From positions 1,507,001 to 1,571,000 of the forward strand of contig NC_084886.1 of the NCBI RefSeq assembly GCF_958979055.1: a stretch of 64,000 bases of DNA, read 5' to 3'. Origin of the DNA: Alnus glutinosa (Eukaryota; Streptophyta; Magnoliopsida; Fagales; Betulaceae). The notes under the pieces were generated by a model. It saw nothing but the letters and a program-made list of their open reading frames with translations, made no database searches and was not told where the DNA came from. Below, in pieces: positions 21,211-33,473 of this stretch (positions are counted from its first letter, which is position 1; each line of letters begins with the position of its first letter). The position numbers and the translations under genes were made by a program.

Positions 21211-24200
21211 TCTCTACATATATCAGGTATCTCATCAAGCCTAGGGACTGAAGATTAAAGTAAGAAAAGCAAAATTAGAACATATCCTCTTTCTTTTTCT
21301 TTTTCTTTTTCCTGGGCTTCAAATACATCCCATAATAACACCATAATATGAACCTATTATCTCGAGACAACCTTAAAAATGTTCTCTAAACAGGCTGCAG
21401 CCTCAATCACTGGACTTGCAACCTAGTTAATGGCTAAAACTTTATTGCCCATAAATTAAGGCATATTCATAAAGAATGATTAAGCAGATGACCCTTGTTC
21501 TTGACTCCGTGAAAACAAATTCGATAAGGATGTTAAAGAGATTCACGGCAGCATAATTCAGGACTGTAAGCTAGGTTTGTTTCTATTCAGTTTGCAAAGA
21601 TAGCCAAACTACTTGCTATGGCATTACAAATCCCATCCGCACATTAGCATAAGTTCCAAATCTTTTCCAATGTAATCTGTGCTCTTCTTCTTAGTCTTCC
21701 AGTTTCCCCCGTTAAGAGCCTTCAATTGGAACAACATTCTTACATTTGGCAGATTTAGAGTCATGACTGAATTTTCCTGTACGGCCATATATCATATTGA
21801 TCAATATTCCCTCCTTATCATAAGTTGCAGTTATTCCCAGTCCCTATTTGAGCACACATTTGCAGTCCTATCTTCATTGGCCCAATGATACGTTTTTAAA
21901 ATCCTTACTTAGCAATGTCACTTGATGGAAGATAATTTGCTTGTCCACATTTCCTAATGTTTAGCCAATAAAAAGTGCTGTCTAGTTGTTGTATATTGTT
22001 TGATTCATAAGTGCTGCTCAAATGCTATTATGAAGTCTATATCTCCATGGGACCAAAGACTACTTTGGCATCAACTTTCTACATACAACAAGTGGTAGAG
22101 ACATAATAGATATGGTCTTCTTGGAATTCCTTGACTGTTGGGATTCAACAATCAACCCATCTCAACTAGCGAGTACATCAATGTTACTTGGCTTTCATCT
22201 GACTCATCATCGTCTAAACCCAATCATATAGTATCCCATTAGCATTTTATTTTTGTGTTACCCCTCTCAAATGTCAACTTTAATAAACCAAAACCACATA
22301 ATTCGAACACAATGAATTGAAGTAATTCTATCTACAATATCACCCTTGACAGAAGTCCGTAACACATCAAACATGATATACTACTAAACTACTATACTCT
22401 CCTGTCTATGACTCTAATACTAGCAAACACACCTTCAAAAAAGTTCATACTACTATAAATCAATCAAACAAGCAAACGCTATTCCAAGAACCTACCGCAT
22501 TAATCATTAAATTCTCCATCAAGGTTTTCTAACTTGTGGAAGCTTATAACACTTCATTTCTCCCCAGTGCCCCCATAAAAATTTGAGAGGAAAACCATGA
22601 TAGCAAATATCACAATTACAATGCTAAACTCTCTTATAAGTTTTCATCTCTTCTTTTCAACATTGATCTTTCAGTTTCAAGTTGAATGTTATATCAGGTT
22701 TCTTACCAAGAAATAATGCAACATCACATTGTCCCCCCTAAATTAACTTCTTATGAAAAAATTTGTTTACCTAATCTAGATACACAAAAGCGTGGAAGTT
22801 CCCTATTAAACTCAAACACAACATGCTGATCCAGCGTAATTCCACGCCACTATGGCACATTTTATTGTGTTCTCATGGACAATAGTTAGCAGTCTGCAAA
22901 TACTGTCATATGCAACCTAGATTCTTACTTTGCACACAGATTCATTCAATTTTGGGGTAAGAAACTTGATTGACGATTGTTCCTCGGCATCTTACCAAAC
23001 TTCTACTATATGGTATTTTAGTATATGCCTAGCACTTACGCAAAACTGAATGGAAGAGTTTAATACCTAGAAATTATTTTAACACGTGAAATACAAATCT
23101 AAAAAGATTCAATCACTAGAACTTTAAAATTTTCTCTGATTTAAATACTATAACCAAAATTTTATGAACGAAAAGTAGCACCAAAATTTTTATAAGAATT
23201 AACCAACCACATGAACCACAAAATGCTTGCATTCAACAAAAGCATCAACTTCTAAACATCTTATCAATAAAATTAATTCACAGCAAACACAAGGGATAAC
23301 TACCTCAGGGATTGGTTGTTGAAGCACAGACTCAACGGCGACAATCATAGCTTGCACAAAATCATCGCCACCAGTTCCAATCGCTGTAAACCCTCGCACT
23401 GTTGGGTATGAGTTTACCTTTTAAAACAAAGATACCACCGTTACTTTCCTGAGGATTACAGGATTGCAATCAAAATTAACCACAAGTAGACCACTCATTC
23501 TTAACCACAAATGGAATAGCTTCGGGCCCCAATCAATTCATTTAAATAATCTTATTCCTACAAATTCAGAACTTGAACAATCTTTTACAACAACCCCATT
23601 ACAGACTATCATTACAGCATCTTAAAGGATGAGAAAATTAAGCAATATAATTAGACTGGTAAATTTTAATTGTATGACAGTTTGTAAAGGACTTGGTAGT
23701 AAAAGCTGCACTATCCTACCAGCACTCCTGTCTTAAACTCTTTCACCACAGAATTACATGTCCAATAACAGGTTGTGATACATAGCACATAACCTAACTA
23801 CTTTTGAGCTAATTCATAGCATACCTTCTGATCCAAAGCGAGCCATTCATTGGTTGAATCGTCGGTTACGGTGCCACCAATAACCACATTTGTGGTTTGA
23901 CCAACTCTCCCTTCCGTCTTAGACACCTCTGCTTCCAATTCCAACCACAATTAACAAATCAATACGCAGAACATATATACACGCTATGTGATAAGCATGT
24001 GTGTATATTATAAAAAATTAAGAAAACGAAATAAAAATATACGAACAAGTCGAAGACAACACACTACGACATCGTTTAGGGAGAACCTTCGTTTCTATTT
24101 AGACACCACTGCTTCCAATACCAACAATAATAATAATAATAATAATAATAAACCAATTAAAAAAATAATAATAATAATCCTATTTGGGCGAACCTGAAAT

Positions 24201-24452
24201 AGCTTTGAGAACAGCTTCTTGAGGCGGGCCTTGCTCGTCCTGAGACGGTGGGGTTTCGTTGTGAGAGCAGTTGAGTTGAGTTCGTTTCGCCGTGTGAAAA
24301 TCTCGGGCCCTAAGGGTCCGTAATTTGCCGCTCAACCAGGGCGTAGAAGAACCACTGGTTCTCAATGAAGCGCAAGCGGAGTTCTGGTTGAGACGAACGG
24401 GTAGCCACGGTTGTGCTAATAAGACGAAACGCAAAGCGGTCCCGCACGCCAT
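20610..24452 (-). CDS. DUF493/YbeD-like plastid protein, five exons
   Basis: The exons are 24452-24194, 23928-23825, 23417-23304, 20946-20863 and 20666-20610. Together they give a 205-residue protein. The first 65 or so residues are rich in Ala/Ser/Arg/Leu and look like a chloroplast transit peptide, though localisation is an inference. The DUF493 (UPF0250, ACT-like ferredoxin-fold) domain follows: SYPTVRGFTAIGTGGDDFVQ, then MIVAVESVLQQPIPE, GRVKQKVSSRGKYVSVNIGP and QAVYNAMRRDERMKYFL at the C-terminus. Bacterial YbeD has been linked to lipoate metabolism; the plant role is not settled. All junctions are GT-AG and stay in phase, and no disabling change is seen. Intron 3 is long (2,357 bp). The upstream neighbour ALKBH1 is divergently transcribed, 2.4 kb away. 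Confidence 0.88.
20845..20860. repeat. (AG)n tract next to a splice donor
   Basis: A GA tract starts directly at the exon 4 donor of the DUF493 gene. On the minus strand the intron begins GTCTCTCTCTCT. Confidence 0.85.
21184..21210. repeat. Poly-A run in DUF493 intron 3
   Basis: This is a run of about 27 A. No LINE or SINE body was recognised next to it. Confidence 0.8.
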
Positions 24453-24699
24453 TTCTGCTGCTCCTCTTTGATTGCAAAGTGTTGGAGCCTTTTTTTGTGC
24501 TCTGTCTTCAATATAAAATGTCTCGAAACCGAAAAGAAAAAAAGGGAAAAAAAACGGATTTTTTTCTCAGTGATATGGACACTCTCGCTTCTACTTGGAG
24601 TTTGAGATACGAGTAAATGTCTAAAGGGCCAAGCAAGATTGATGGTTAGTGTTCAGGATTTTATTGTCTTTTCAGTAATTTCATTTTGTGGCAATAACG

Positions 24700-25245
24700 G
24701 AAGGGAGCGCTCAAATCACTTTCCACATAATCGTTTTATTGTGTGTCTGTTTTTTTTTTCTTTTCTTTTCTTCTAAGCAAATCGTTTATTGTGTTAAAAG
24801 TCTTAAATCGTCATTACAACTGCGCCGGATTAAAATGAAAACAGAATATGGGTCCATTTGTAATTTTCTACAAAGGCAGATTTCTTTCTTTCTTTTTTTT
24901 AGCGAAATATTTTTGATGGAGGATTTTTTTTTTATATATGTTATTTGATTAAAAACTTAAAATTAACTTTTTAGTTCTAGGTTATTTATTAATTAAAAAA
25001 AAAAATGCTAAGATGTAGCGCTGTTGAGATAAAATTTGGTGGTGATAAATGATAATGGTACAGAGGATTAATAAGGAGTTTGGAAAAAATAGGATTAAGA
25101 TAATTGCAATACTTTACATGCCGGACACGATATAATAACTTTAATATGGGCAGCTCATTTTAATATGGAATATTCATTTTAAATGAATGATGTAGAACGT
25201 GACGACATAAAAAATATAGAAGATAGGGGTGCCTTACACCATGTA
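24700..25245. other. Intergenic, no gene recognised
   Basis: AT-rich sequence between the divergent DUF493 and ALKBH1 genes. Only short frames are present. Confidence 0.5.
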
Positions 25246-25566
25246 TAAGGGTGCGTTTGGGATTGCGATTTCGTAGACAATAAGTGCGATTTTAAACCAA
25301 ATCGCAGAACATAGATTGTTTGGGAACTGCGTTTTTAAAAATTGCGATTTGAAAACGCAGAAAATCTACTTTTTTAAATCGCAGATAAGATGGTGCTTTT
25401 TTGAAAACGCAGAATTTTAAAGGTAAATTCGCGATTTTAAAGGCTAAACTGCGATTTTGCCAAACGCTTAACTGCGTTTTTAAAAATCACTTTTTTCAAA
25501 TCGCACATTTTAAAATCGTTATTTTAAATCGCACTTTTTAAAATCGCAAACCCAAACGGACCCTAA
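25246..25566. mobile_element. PIF/Harbinger (Tourist-like) MITE with TAA duplication
   Basis: The element is 25249-25563 (315 bp), with ends GGGTGCGTTTGGGATTGCGA and TCGCAAACCCAAACGGACCC. It is flanked by TAA at 25246-25248 and 25564-25566. The interior repeats GCGATTT/AAATCGC words. The 3-bp TAA duplication and the GGGTCCGTTTGG end fit Tourist-like elements. A sister copy is at 56115-56348. Confidence 0.85.
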
Positions 25567-25939
25567 GTGTATAACCCATATAGGCGGCCGTTAGGGTGGC
25601 TTGTAGATGGCCGTTAGGGTGGCTAAACCATCTTAATAATTGGGTTGTGGTGATCAAACATCCCAATGGCCAAATGGGAAGTTATGGACAAGTCATATGT
25701 TCTCTTTAAAAATTAGATCTACATCTATTCAGTAATTTTAAATGTGCTTTAACTGTTTATAAAAATAAAAAATAATGTGTCTTTTAAAATTATCATTAGG
25801 TGTATAATTCATCAAATGATAATTTTAAAACTCATCACATTTTTTTTATAAACATTTAATAAAAAGTTAATGTATATTTAGAATTACACTCATCCATCCA
25901 TCCACTTTTTTCTCTGCGTTCAAGGCCCAAGGGAATGCT

Positions 25940-26165
25940 ATCTTTTACGAATTAGAATCCCCTCAAATTTTTTGCCCGAATTTGATACAATTGGGGCAGG
26001 TAGTTGTGAGTGAGCATTTATGAGACCCACCTGACCAAATAAAAGTTGGGCTGCCCAACTGCTTATCCGGTCAGGTGAATCTCATAAATGCTTACTCACA
26101 ACAACCTGCCCAAATTGTATCAAATTCGGGCAAAAAATTTGAGGGGATCCTAATCCATCTTTTAC
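25940..26165. mobile_element. Foldback MITE with 9-bp duplication
   Basis: The element is 25949-26156 (208 bp). Its arms (GAATTAGAATCCCCTCAAAT / ATTTGAGGGGATCCTAATCC) pair over about 90 bp. The exact 9-bp repeat ATCTTTTAC lies at 25940-25948 and 26157-26165, indicating a Mutator-type source. Relatives lie at 50983-51743 and probably 44968-45132. Confidence 0.88.
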
Positions 26166-26279
26166 CCTATGGCTCATGTTCCAGCCGATGTATTATACAC
26201 GTTTCCTTGGTGCGTCCGCCGTGCGAGCTACACCGCTACCGCTATTATGGGTCTTTTATAGCATATCCACGGCTCCTTT

Positions 26280-26600
26280 TTTTTTTTTTTTTTTTTAAAT
26301 CTTTGTCTCTCTAGATCTCTCGAAAGTTGGTCAAGAACTAAATTATATGAGGCTCTCTTGTTAACTTTCAATCTCCATACAGGGCATCAACCACCAACTT
26401 TGTTTTGGTTGCAGTCCTGCTTGACTTCCACCTTTGAAGTGTCCCTTTGGAGCAGTGACGTACTTGTTGTCCGTCTAAATTGGGTTTTTTTTTGTTGAAT
26501 TGTTTGTATTTGGTTTTTTTTTTTTTTTAATGGTTTTTGTTGTTTTAATGTTTGGTATATATAGTTCGTTTTTTCTGATTTACTTATAAAAAAAAAAAAA
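26280..26600 (+). mobile_element. Possible LINE/SINE 3' tail
   Basis: A T/G-rich stretch ending GATTTACTTATAAA plus an A run at about 26588-26604 resembles LINE 3' UTRs such as the one at 4.3-4.5 kb. There is no coding support. Confidence 0.3.
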
Positions 26601-26706
26601 AAAATACTTTCCTTAATAATTTTTAGTTACATTTAAGTACAGAGAACTTCCAAAAATAATTTTTATGGAAAATAAAAAATAAAAAAATAAAAAAATAAAA
26701 AAATAA

Positions 26707-26732
26707 AAGAAGAAGAAGAAGAAGAAGAAGAA
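26707..26732. repeat. (GAA)n microsatellite
   Basis: A GAA tract lies about 170 bp upstream of the ALKBH1 start codon, within the likely promoter or 5' UTR. Confidence 0.9.
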
Positions 26733-26898
26733 TACTAACTATCTTATCGGATTTGCTCACGCCAAGATCCGGTTCGTATCCGGAAAGTGCAGGGGTAAAA
26801 TGGACCGGCAGTGATGAAACCCTAGTCCTAAAACCTTTGCAATCGATTCGTCCGTTGGATTCCGATTTAACTATTACCGGCGGATAGGACTCGGTGAA

Positions 26899-29800
26899 AT
26901 GTACGGATCGGCGAATGTCCCCGACGACTCTGAGCGAACAGCGTTCAGAAAAGCCGAGAAGAAGTACAAGCTATACTACGACGACAGTTCCAAATCCTCC
27001 AAAAAGTACTTAAATTCTGTCTATCTCATCGTGAATTCTCTCTTCTTTTATTTGCTTTGCAAACAGTTGGTTCACGTTCTGTGAGCATTTCTCTCAGGAG
27101 AAGACAACCAAAACAAGTGGATTTATCGGAGGTCCTCGATTTCAAGTCCATTCTAGAATCTTACCGTCAGAACGGTGACCTTCCTCCAGGAATCGTCGCT
27201 CTTCATAGCGATTTCGATCGTCCCCTGTTCTGCTTGGAAAGTCGCCCTGGTATCAATTTTTTCATTTTTATGAATTATTGTTTTAGTGTAGAAGTTATGC
27301 AAATTGTTCTGGATTGTGATCGGTGCGTTGTATGGTGACTGAATTGAATGTCAATGTCACAATATATTCCATAGGTGCTTAGTGAAAATAACTGCGGCGT
27401 AGTGCGTTTCTAGCTTTCTTTAATCTGCATTGAAGAGTTGCTTTGTTATTTTTTCACCGAGACATAGCATAAAGCAAAGTTTTCGATATATGTTTCAAGT
27501 TTCAACCAAAATATCAGCTGATTTTTTTTCTCCATATCTGAGTTTCGTAATTTCACATTTATAGGAGTTGATGGTCTACGGATGTTGATTTTGTACTTTT
27601 ATTTGATTACTTCTGCCAATTTGCATTAAAAGTGTTTTTCTTATCAATTGGAGTTTTAGAGAGATTCTAATGGCTGGAATCTTGTAATAAAGGCAAACGT
27701 CTGTCCATTCTTATAGTTAGTCTTCTTTTTTTTTTCCCCTCCAGAAAGCATTACATTGTCTTTTACAATGCAGGGTTTTACTTCATTCCTGAAGTGTTGA
27801 GTATAGAAGAACAGTGCCAATGGATAAGGGAGAGCTTAACCACTTTCCCTCAGCCTCCAAACAGAACAAATCACGATGCGTTTTATGGGCCGGTAAATGA
27901 CTTGTTTGTTGCTGCAAAAGAAAAGAAAGTCTTGGTTGAAGAAGCGAGTGTTCCCACTAGTTTGGAGTCCAAATGTAATCCTTCCATCAGCAATGGGGAT
28001 GTCCATAGATGGAAGTTTTGTGAAAAACATGAAGAGTCTTCAAGGGGGAACGCGTGCAAATCAATTTTGGCCTCTGTTCTTTTGCAGAAGTTGCGTTGGA
28101 GCACCCTTGGCTTGCAATTTGACTGGTCCAAGGTATGTGTTGATCCATTTTTTTTGTTAAGTTTTCTGTGTTTTACCCTCTGCCCATGCACATTGCTATG
28201 AATATGACCTGAGCTCTAGAAATGGATTTGCCATCCAAGAATGTGCCAGGAACTTGCATTTTAACTATAATAGAATATGCAGATGAAATTCCATTCATAA
28301 GTCATCTCTGTCAGAATTAGTCTGGTCAAAACTTTGCTCTAAAGGGTCCTTCATCTGTGCTGGTCCTGCTTACGTGTGGTCCAGAAGCATAGACTCCACT
28401 AATCACCTTTTATGAAGCATGTGCGCCATGCTTGTTTATAACTGTATAGGGACAAGTATGGGTATCTTGTTTAGGCTGAGCAATCACCAATGTAAATTTA
28501 TTTGTATTCATTTGGTGTATCTTGTTATTTCGTATGGAAAATTATAGACCTATCTCTTTCATGTAGAATTAACATAACTGGTGCATAAAGGTAGTAGCTC
28601 TAAGTTTAGCAAGTTATGTTTAAAACCAAAGTTTAACTGTATAGTGCATTTAATGTTTGTCAATTTGTTATATATAACATTTAGCCTCGAAGAAGATATG
28701 CACCAAGTTTTATACATGTTTCATGACATAGCATGCAGATTTCACTATGAGATGCCAACTTGTTCAGGTGGTAAAGTTAGTAATTTTTCAGTGAATTTCT
28801 AAACCTTTTTATGTTCTTGATGTAGCGGAACTACAACGTCTCTCTGCCACATAACAAGATCCCTGATGCCCTCTGTCACCTGGCTAAAAGAATGGCTGCA
28901 CCTGCAATGCCTAAGGGGGAAGAATTCCATCCAGAAGCAGCAATAGTCAACTACTTTGGGATGGGTACACTTAAGACAAAATTTTGTTCACTGATTGTAT
29001 AGTGTTTTAAATTGTAACATTATTTCTTTCTATAGTGTTAAGATTGAAAAAACAAAATCATTTTTTTGTCATTTTTTTTTGTGCTCAGCTGATACACTTG
29101 GGGGCCACCTTGATGACATGGAAGCTGACTGGAGTAAACCTATCATAAGCTTGAGGTATCTTTCAATTCCTCCTTTTCTTTTTTTCCCCCCCTTTGTGCT
29201 TTGCTCTTACAAAAATACAAACAAATGGAGCCAAGACCATGTTAGGACCTGATTCTATCTCTCTTGTTTCCTCAGTTTGGGCTGCAAAGCTATTTTCCTT
29301 TTGGGAGGAAAGTCTAGAGAGGATCCTCCGTTAGCAATGTTCCTTCGGAGTGGTGATATTGTTCTTATGGCTGGAGAGGCAAGGGAATGCTTTCATGGTA
29401 AGTGTAAACTTTCAGCTAGCGTACTCTTTGTTTGGAGTATATACGGATGATGTTTGTTTCTTTTATCTCTTTTGAAATTCTTAACATCTCCTGGTTTCCT
29501 TCAATTCAATGCATATTTTCAAGGGGATTGTTAATCAGTTTAGGAGTGCGATAGTGATTTAATTTTTGCAAACAATCAGAAATGGATCATTATAAAGACT
29601 TGTAATCCTTGTATTCTACTAGTACAATCTATGCTACCTATGTTCCAAAGTAACGGTATCAATTAGGTTTAAATGCCTTCATAAAAGATCTATTTAGATT
29701 AGTTAATGATTTCATCATCTATAAATCCATAACTGATGTACAAGGAATCCTTGTAAGTAAATCATATTTCCAACAGAACCCTCCTGATATTCAGAAGCCT

Positions 29801-30206
29801 CAAAAGAAGCTGTACATTACTGTCAGGAAGCGGAGAGATTTAAGTAAATCATATTTCCTATGCAAAGCTCATTGGTTCATAATCTTTGTTATCTCATCCA
29901 TTTTTACACGCACTCCATGGATTTTAAATCGATACCGTCATCCTGTCTTTGTAGGGGGGAGGAGCAAAGCTTATTCGTGCACCGAAAATCCTCTTTGAAA
30001 ATGCAGTTTAATTTAGTTCTATGATAATTAATTCCCATAAATTTGTTTTGGTTTCTTTTGTTACAGGCGTGCCCAGAATCTTCACAGACAAAGAACATGC
30101 TGAAATCAACCCGTTTGAGTCGCAATTTTCAGTTGAAGATGATATTTGTTTCTTAGAATATATCAGAACTTCAAGAATCAACATAAATATCAGACAAGTC
30201 TTTTGA
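26899..30206 (+). CDS. ALKBH1: AlkB homologue 1 (Fe(II)/2-oxoglutarate dioxygenase), seven exons
   Basis: The exons are 26899-27005, 27098-27249, 27774-28132, 28826-28964, 29089-29155, 29276-29397 and 30067-30206. They give a 361-residue protein. It resembles plant ALKBH1-type enzymes, Fe(II)/2OG dioxygenases that demethylate nucleic acids (reported substrates include 6mA DNA and tRNA m1A). The iron triad is visible: H259 and D261 in GGHLDDME, and H315 in ECFHGVPRI. The 2OG-binding RxNxxxR motif is RININIR at 352-358. The substrate-side FYFIPEVLSIEEQ and NYFGMADTLGGH blocks are also present. All introns are GT-AG and in phase, and the ATG opens the N-terminal MYGSANVPDDSERTAFRKAE typical of the family. 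The gene looks intact. A TAAACCCTAG-like telobox (AAACCCTAG, about 26818) is upstream. Confidence 0.92.
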
Positions 30207-30209
30207 GTT

Positions 30210-30810
30210 TGTTATTGTTTCTCCACCAAATTTTGTTCTTAAAATATAGAATTTTTAGAGTGACAACTGACGCTTGAGGCGAAGGTGTAGACAAGTTGTG
30301 TGCAAGACGATCTGTTCATGAACTCGATTTTGGACCGAAATGTTTCAAACTGTGGGCACCAGAAGAAAAAATAAATAAAAAGAACGGAGAGAAGCGGTTA
30401 GAAAGCAAAATAGCGGCCAGGAATCAGACTCAGTTCATGCAATTAGATGTGAGAATTTTATGTGCCCTTTTTGGGGTTTTGATGATCATATTGATCAGAC
30501 CACACTTTAATAATTACATAGCATTATTCTCATAGTATTTTGAAGCTTGGTTAACTGTTACTATCGAGCCAAATCAAGTCCCTAAACCCTAAATCTCAGA
30601 CTTGAAAACTTAACCCTAAATTCATTTAACTATTCTCTCTTTATTCTTTTTCTACTTTCATCAAATGGGAGGAGAATGGATGAAGAAAGAAATAATTTCT
30701 TTTAATTTTTTGAGTGTGCAGTGCTTCACAAAATTGTTGATCACTGTAGCTGTTAGCTTTTTAGCTAAAATGGCTAGTCTTCGGATGCAAGTAGTTTTTG
30801 ATCAATTTTT
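30210..30810. other. ALKBH1 downstream region, no gene recognised
   Basis: Likely the 3' UTR followed by AT-rich spacer. No homology was recognised. Confidence 0.5.
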
Positions 30811-30960
30811 ATTGAATAATGCTAGAAATTGTATTTTTATCTTACTATTATTTCATAATATTGATACGGCAGTTTTAATCAATTCTTATATCAAGTCACA
30901 TCAATATAATGAAATAATTGTGAGATAAAAATGTAGTATATAACATTACTCATTTTTACA
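30805..30960. mobile_element. Mutator-type MITE, 'GAATAATGCTAG' family
   Basis: The element is 30814-30951. Its arms (GAATAATGCTAGAAATTGTA / TACTACATTTTTATCTCACA on the reverse complement) pair along almost the whole length. The flanks ATTTTTATT and ATTTTTACA match at 7 of 9 positions, consistent with an old 9-bp duplication. A sister copy is at 45166-45349. Confidence 0.7.
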
Positions 30961-31475
30961 ATGCTTAGTCTAATCTCTGCATCTACCCATTGAACCTCGT
31001 CACGAATACACAAACGCTGAACCTTGCTGCCATGGTGAGTGGGCTTGTTAGTAGCAGCCCTTAAGTTCATAGGTTCTTCAATTGCTTATTGGAAACGACC
31101 AAAGAGAAGAAAAGGGATTGAGTTGATGGAGTTGTTTGGATTAGTTCTGCTCTCCAATTTTCATGGTTGCTTTTGCAGCTCCAAGACGAATGGGAAATGA
31201 GAGATCTCTTCATAAATCTCTTTCGTACTTTCCCTCGAAAATTTCATCTGCTTTTTAGGGAATTCTTTGAAGGAAGCATCTCTCATGTATGAAAGTAAAT
31301 GGGCCCTGTGTTTTGAATTTTCCATAAATTTGCACAAACAGAATTCTCAAGTTATTTTTAACTGAAAAAAAAGAAAAGAAAAAAGATTGCTGTATATCCA
31401 GAAATGAGCTGTTCTTAGTTCTTACGGGCTTTGGTCAGTTGGTAAACTTGGTAGTAGACTAGTAGTAAAACAATT

Positions 31476-31482
31476 GTGGAGA

Positions 31483-31515
<33 letters not shown>

Positions 31516-31555
31516 ACCTTAATCTGGCGCCTTAGACCAACTCGGCCATCTCCAC
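31476..31555 (-). tRNA. tRNA-Leu(AAG)
   Basis: The 80-nt minus-strand sequence starts GTGGAGATGGCCGAGTTGGT and ends with the matching acceptor strand TCTCCAC. The anticodon stem CCAGA/TCTGG encloses the loop TTAAGGT, giving anticodon AAG. A long class II variable arm (GGTCCGAAAGGGC) and a T-arm GGGTTCAAATCCC complete the cloverleaf. A TTTT Pol III stop follows the 3' end on the minus strand (31466-31470). There is no intron. Confidence 0.95.
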
Positions 31556-31559
31556 TTTG

Positions 31560-32487
31560 TGTTGCTCAAAATCTTAAGTTGATAAACAAATAAGGGATAA
31601 TTGCACCACTGATCTTTAGGATTGACCTAAATTACGAATAACTTCTTGTGATACAAAAAGTTTATGGAAGGTCTTTGTGGTAAACTATAATTATGAATCA
31701 CTCTCTAAACCCGTTTTTCATCCATCAAGTTAACATAATCCGTTAGTTTGCCATGTCATATAAATAGTAAGACAACCTCTAAATATCATTTGTGTTGTAA
31801 TCTACTAACGGACTTTGTTTACTTGGTGAACGAATAATTGTATCACTGGTCACTCGTGCTTCTAGCTAACGAGTCTGATTTTCAGTTTAGCTACGCAGGT
31901 TTATAAGCTAGATCTTATAATCATTTTGAACCTGGCTGGCATAAACTGCTATTTTTTTTTAATGAATGCATAAACTGCTAATATTTGGTGTGTGTATATA
32001 TATAAATATATACAAGGTTATAGACATGTTAAAATATATATATATATACAAGGTTATAGAGGTTGGGCGGCTTTCATAATGGCTGCCGATCTTCGTATCA
32101 CGTGCCATATGACTTTGTTTGGGCGGCGCGGAGTAAACTATGGAGAGCTTGCTTTCTAATTAAGTAGGTAGTTTTGGCTCCATCTAGTGAGTAATTAACA
32201 ATATTTGCGACATCCTACATATTTAATGGTTTATTTTCTTTAAAAAAAGATCGTTAGAGTTATATTAGAATGGAACAGGATCTTCAATAATTTCTTTAAA
32301 ATTGGAGATTCTCAACTTAAGTTAATTTAAGTTGTTTTATACATTGAACGACATGAAAAATATTACGTATTAAAAATATGACATGTTAACAATGAGATAT
32401 TAATAATTTAATATATTTTTATCAGATTCTTACAATTTATGTCGGAAAAATTATCTTTTGGTTTAATAAAGAAGAATAGTCTATTCA
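31560..32487. other. Intergenic, no gene recognised
   Basis: AT-rich DNA. Two direct copies of a motif like ATAATTG(C/T)A(C/T)CACTG(A/G)TC at about 31597 and 31840 may mark an old element, but no ends are clear. TA-rich tracts occur near 31990-32050. Confidence 0.4.
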
Positions 32488-32689
32488 AAAGTGAATGAGT
32501 AATGCTACACGTACTCCCACTTCTTCACACCCATTTCTCTACACTCTTAAGTGAGTTTTAAAATGATCATTGGATTAAAATCCAATAAAGATCCATATTA
32601 AAGTCAATGGTGATTTTAAAAGCTACCTAAGGTTGTGGAGAAGTGAATGTAAGAAAATAGAAGTAGGAGTAACATTGCTCAAAATGAAT
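32488..32689. mobile_element. Mutator-type MITE, 'GAGTAATGCTAC' copy
   Basis: The element is 32497-32680, with inverted ends GAGTAATGCTACACGTACTC and GAAGTAGGAGTAACATTGCTC (last 20 bases matter). The flanks AAAGTGAAT and AAAATGAAT match at 8 of 9 positions. The interior is a simple foldback. Confidence 0.7.
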
Positions 32690-33111
32690 AAAAAGCCTTT
32701 TGAATTTATTGTTTTCTGTCATTAACTTGTCATATTTTTAATAAATTAATTTTTTCACATGGTTAGATATAAAAAAAATTACATAAATTCATATAATTTT
32801 GAGAATTTAAAATTGGAAAGGTAACATCACCGGGTCAAGTCGCAATTTCGTCAAATTAAAAATGCGCTAATAATTGCGTTGATTGGATCACTTCAAACAG
32901 TTTCCAAACCGGTCAAATTTGGAAGGTGTGAGGGAGCAGCAGATCGAGCATCCTGTGAAAATTTGAGGAAAGAAATGTCGTCAAAATGCCATGCGATTCC
33001 ATGTATTCAACCACTAAAGCGAGACTCTACTTGGAAAAAAAAAAGCACTACTTTTGGAGACACAACAAGGACGAGGTTTTTTTCCATATATTCCAAGAAC
33101 TTGATGATGAG

Positions 33112-33272
33112 TTTTTTTTTTTTTCTTTTTCTTTTTTTCTTCCTACCGTCGATCTAGTGGGACTAAATTGTGATCATAAGATATTGATCAAATTATTTGG
33201 TAAGGAAGATTCGAACTAGTGACCTCCATTTCATGAGGCGTGACCTCCAGCCGATTGAGCTACTTCTTAAAG
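33112..33272 (-). mobile_element. tRNA-derived SINE, copy A
   Basis: On the minus strand the head carries an A-box-like TAGCTCAATCGGCTGG and a B-box-like AGTTCGAATC. A body of about 70 bp and an A-rich tail (T-rich at 33112-33140 on plus) follow. It is a typical plant Pol III SINE layout. Confidence 0.75.
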
Positions 33273-33380
33273 ACGACAAAGTTTTTTTCTAAGTTCAGTT
33301 GAAATACTTTTTTTTTTTTTTTTTTTGAGTTGATTGTATTAAACTGGCCTATGTTATTAGAATATATAATTTTCACAGGT

Positions 33381-33473
33381 ATTTTTTTTTTCACAAAAAA
33401 GACGAGGGAGAATTCGAATTAGTGACCTCCGCTTCATTAGGTGCGGTCTCCAGCCGATTGAGCTACCCCTCGA
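33381..33473 (-). mobile_element. tRNA-derived SINE, copy B (short)
   Basis: It has the same head as copy A (TAGCTCAATCGGCTGGAGAC; AATTCGAATTC as B box). The A tail comes almost directly after the head, so the body is missing. It lies 110 bp from copy A in the same orientation. Confidence 0.7.

Noticed and set aside
33186-33473. tRNA genes
   Set aside because: A- and B-box-like motifs are present but no cloverleaf forms, and A-rich tails follow, so they are SINE heads.
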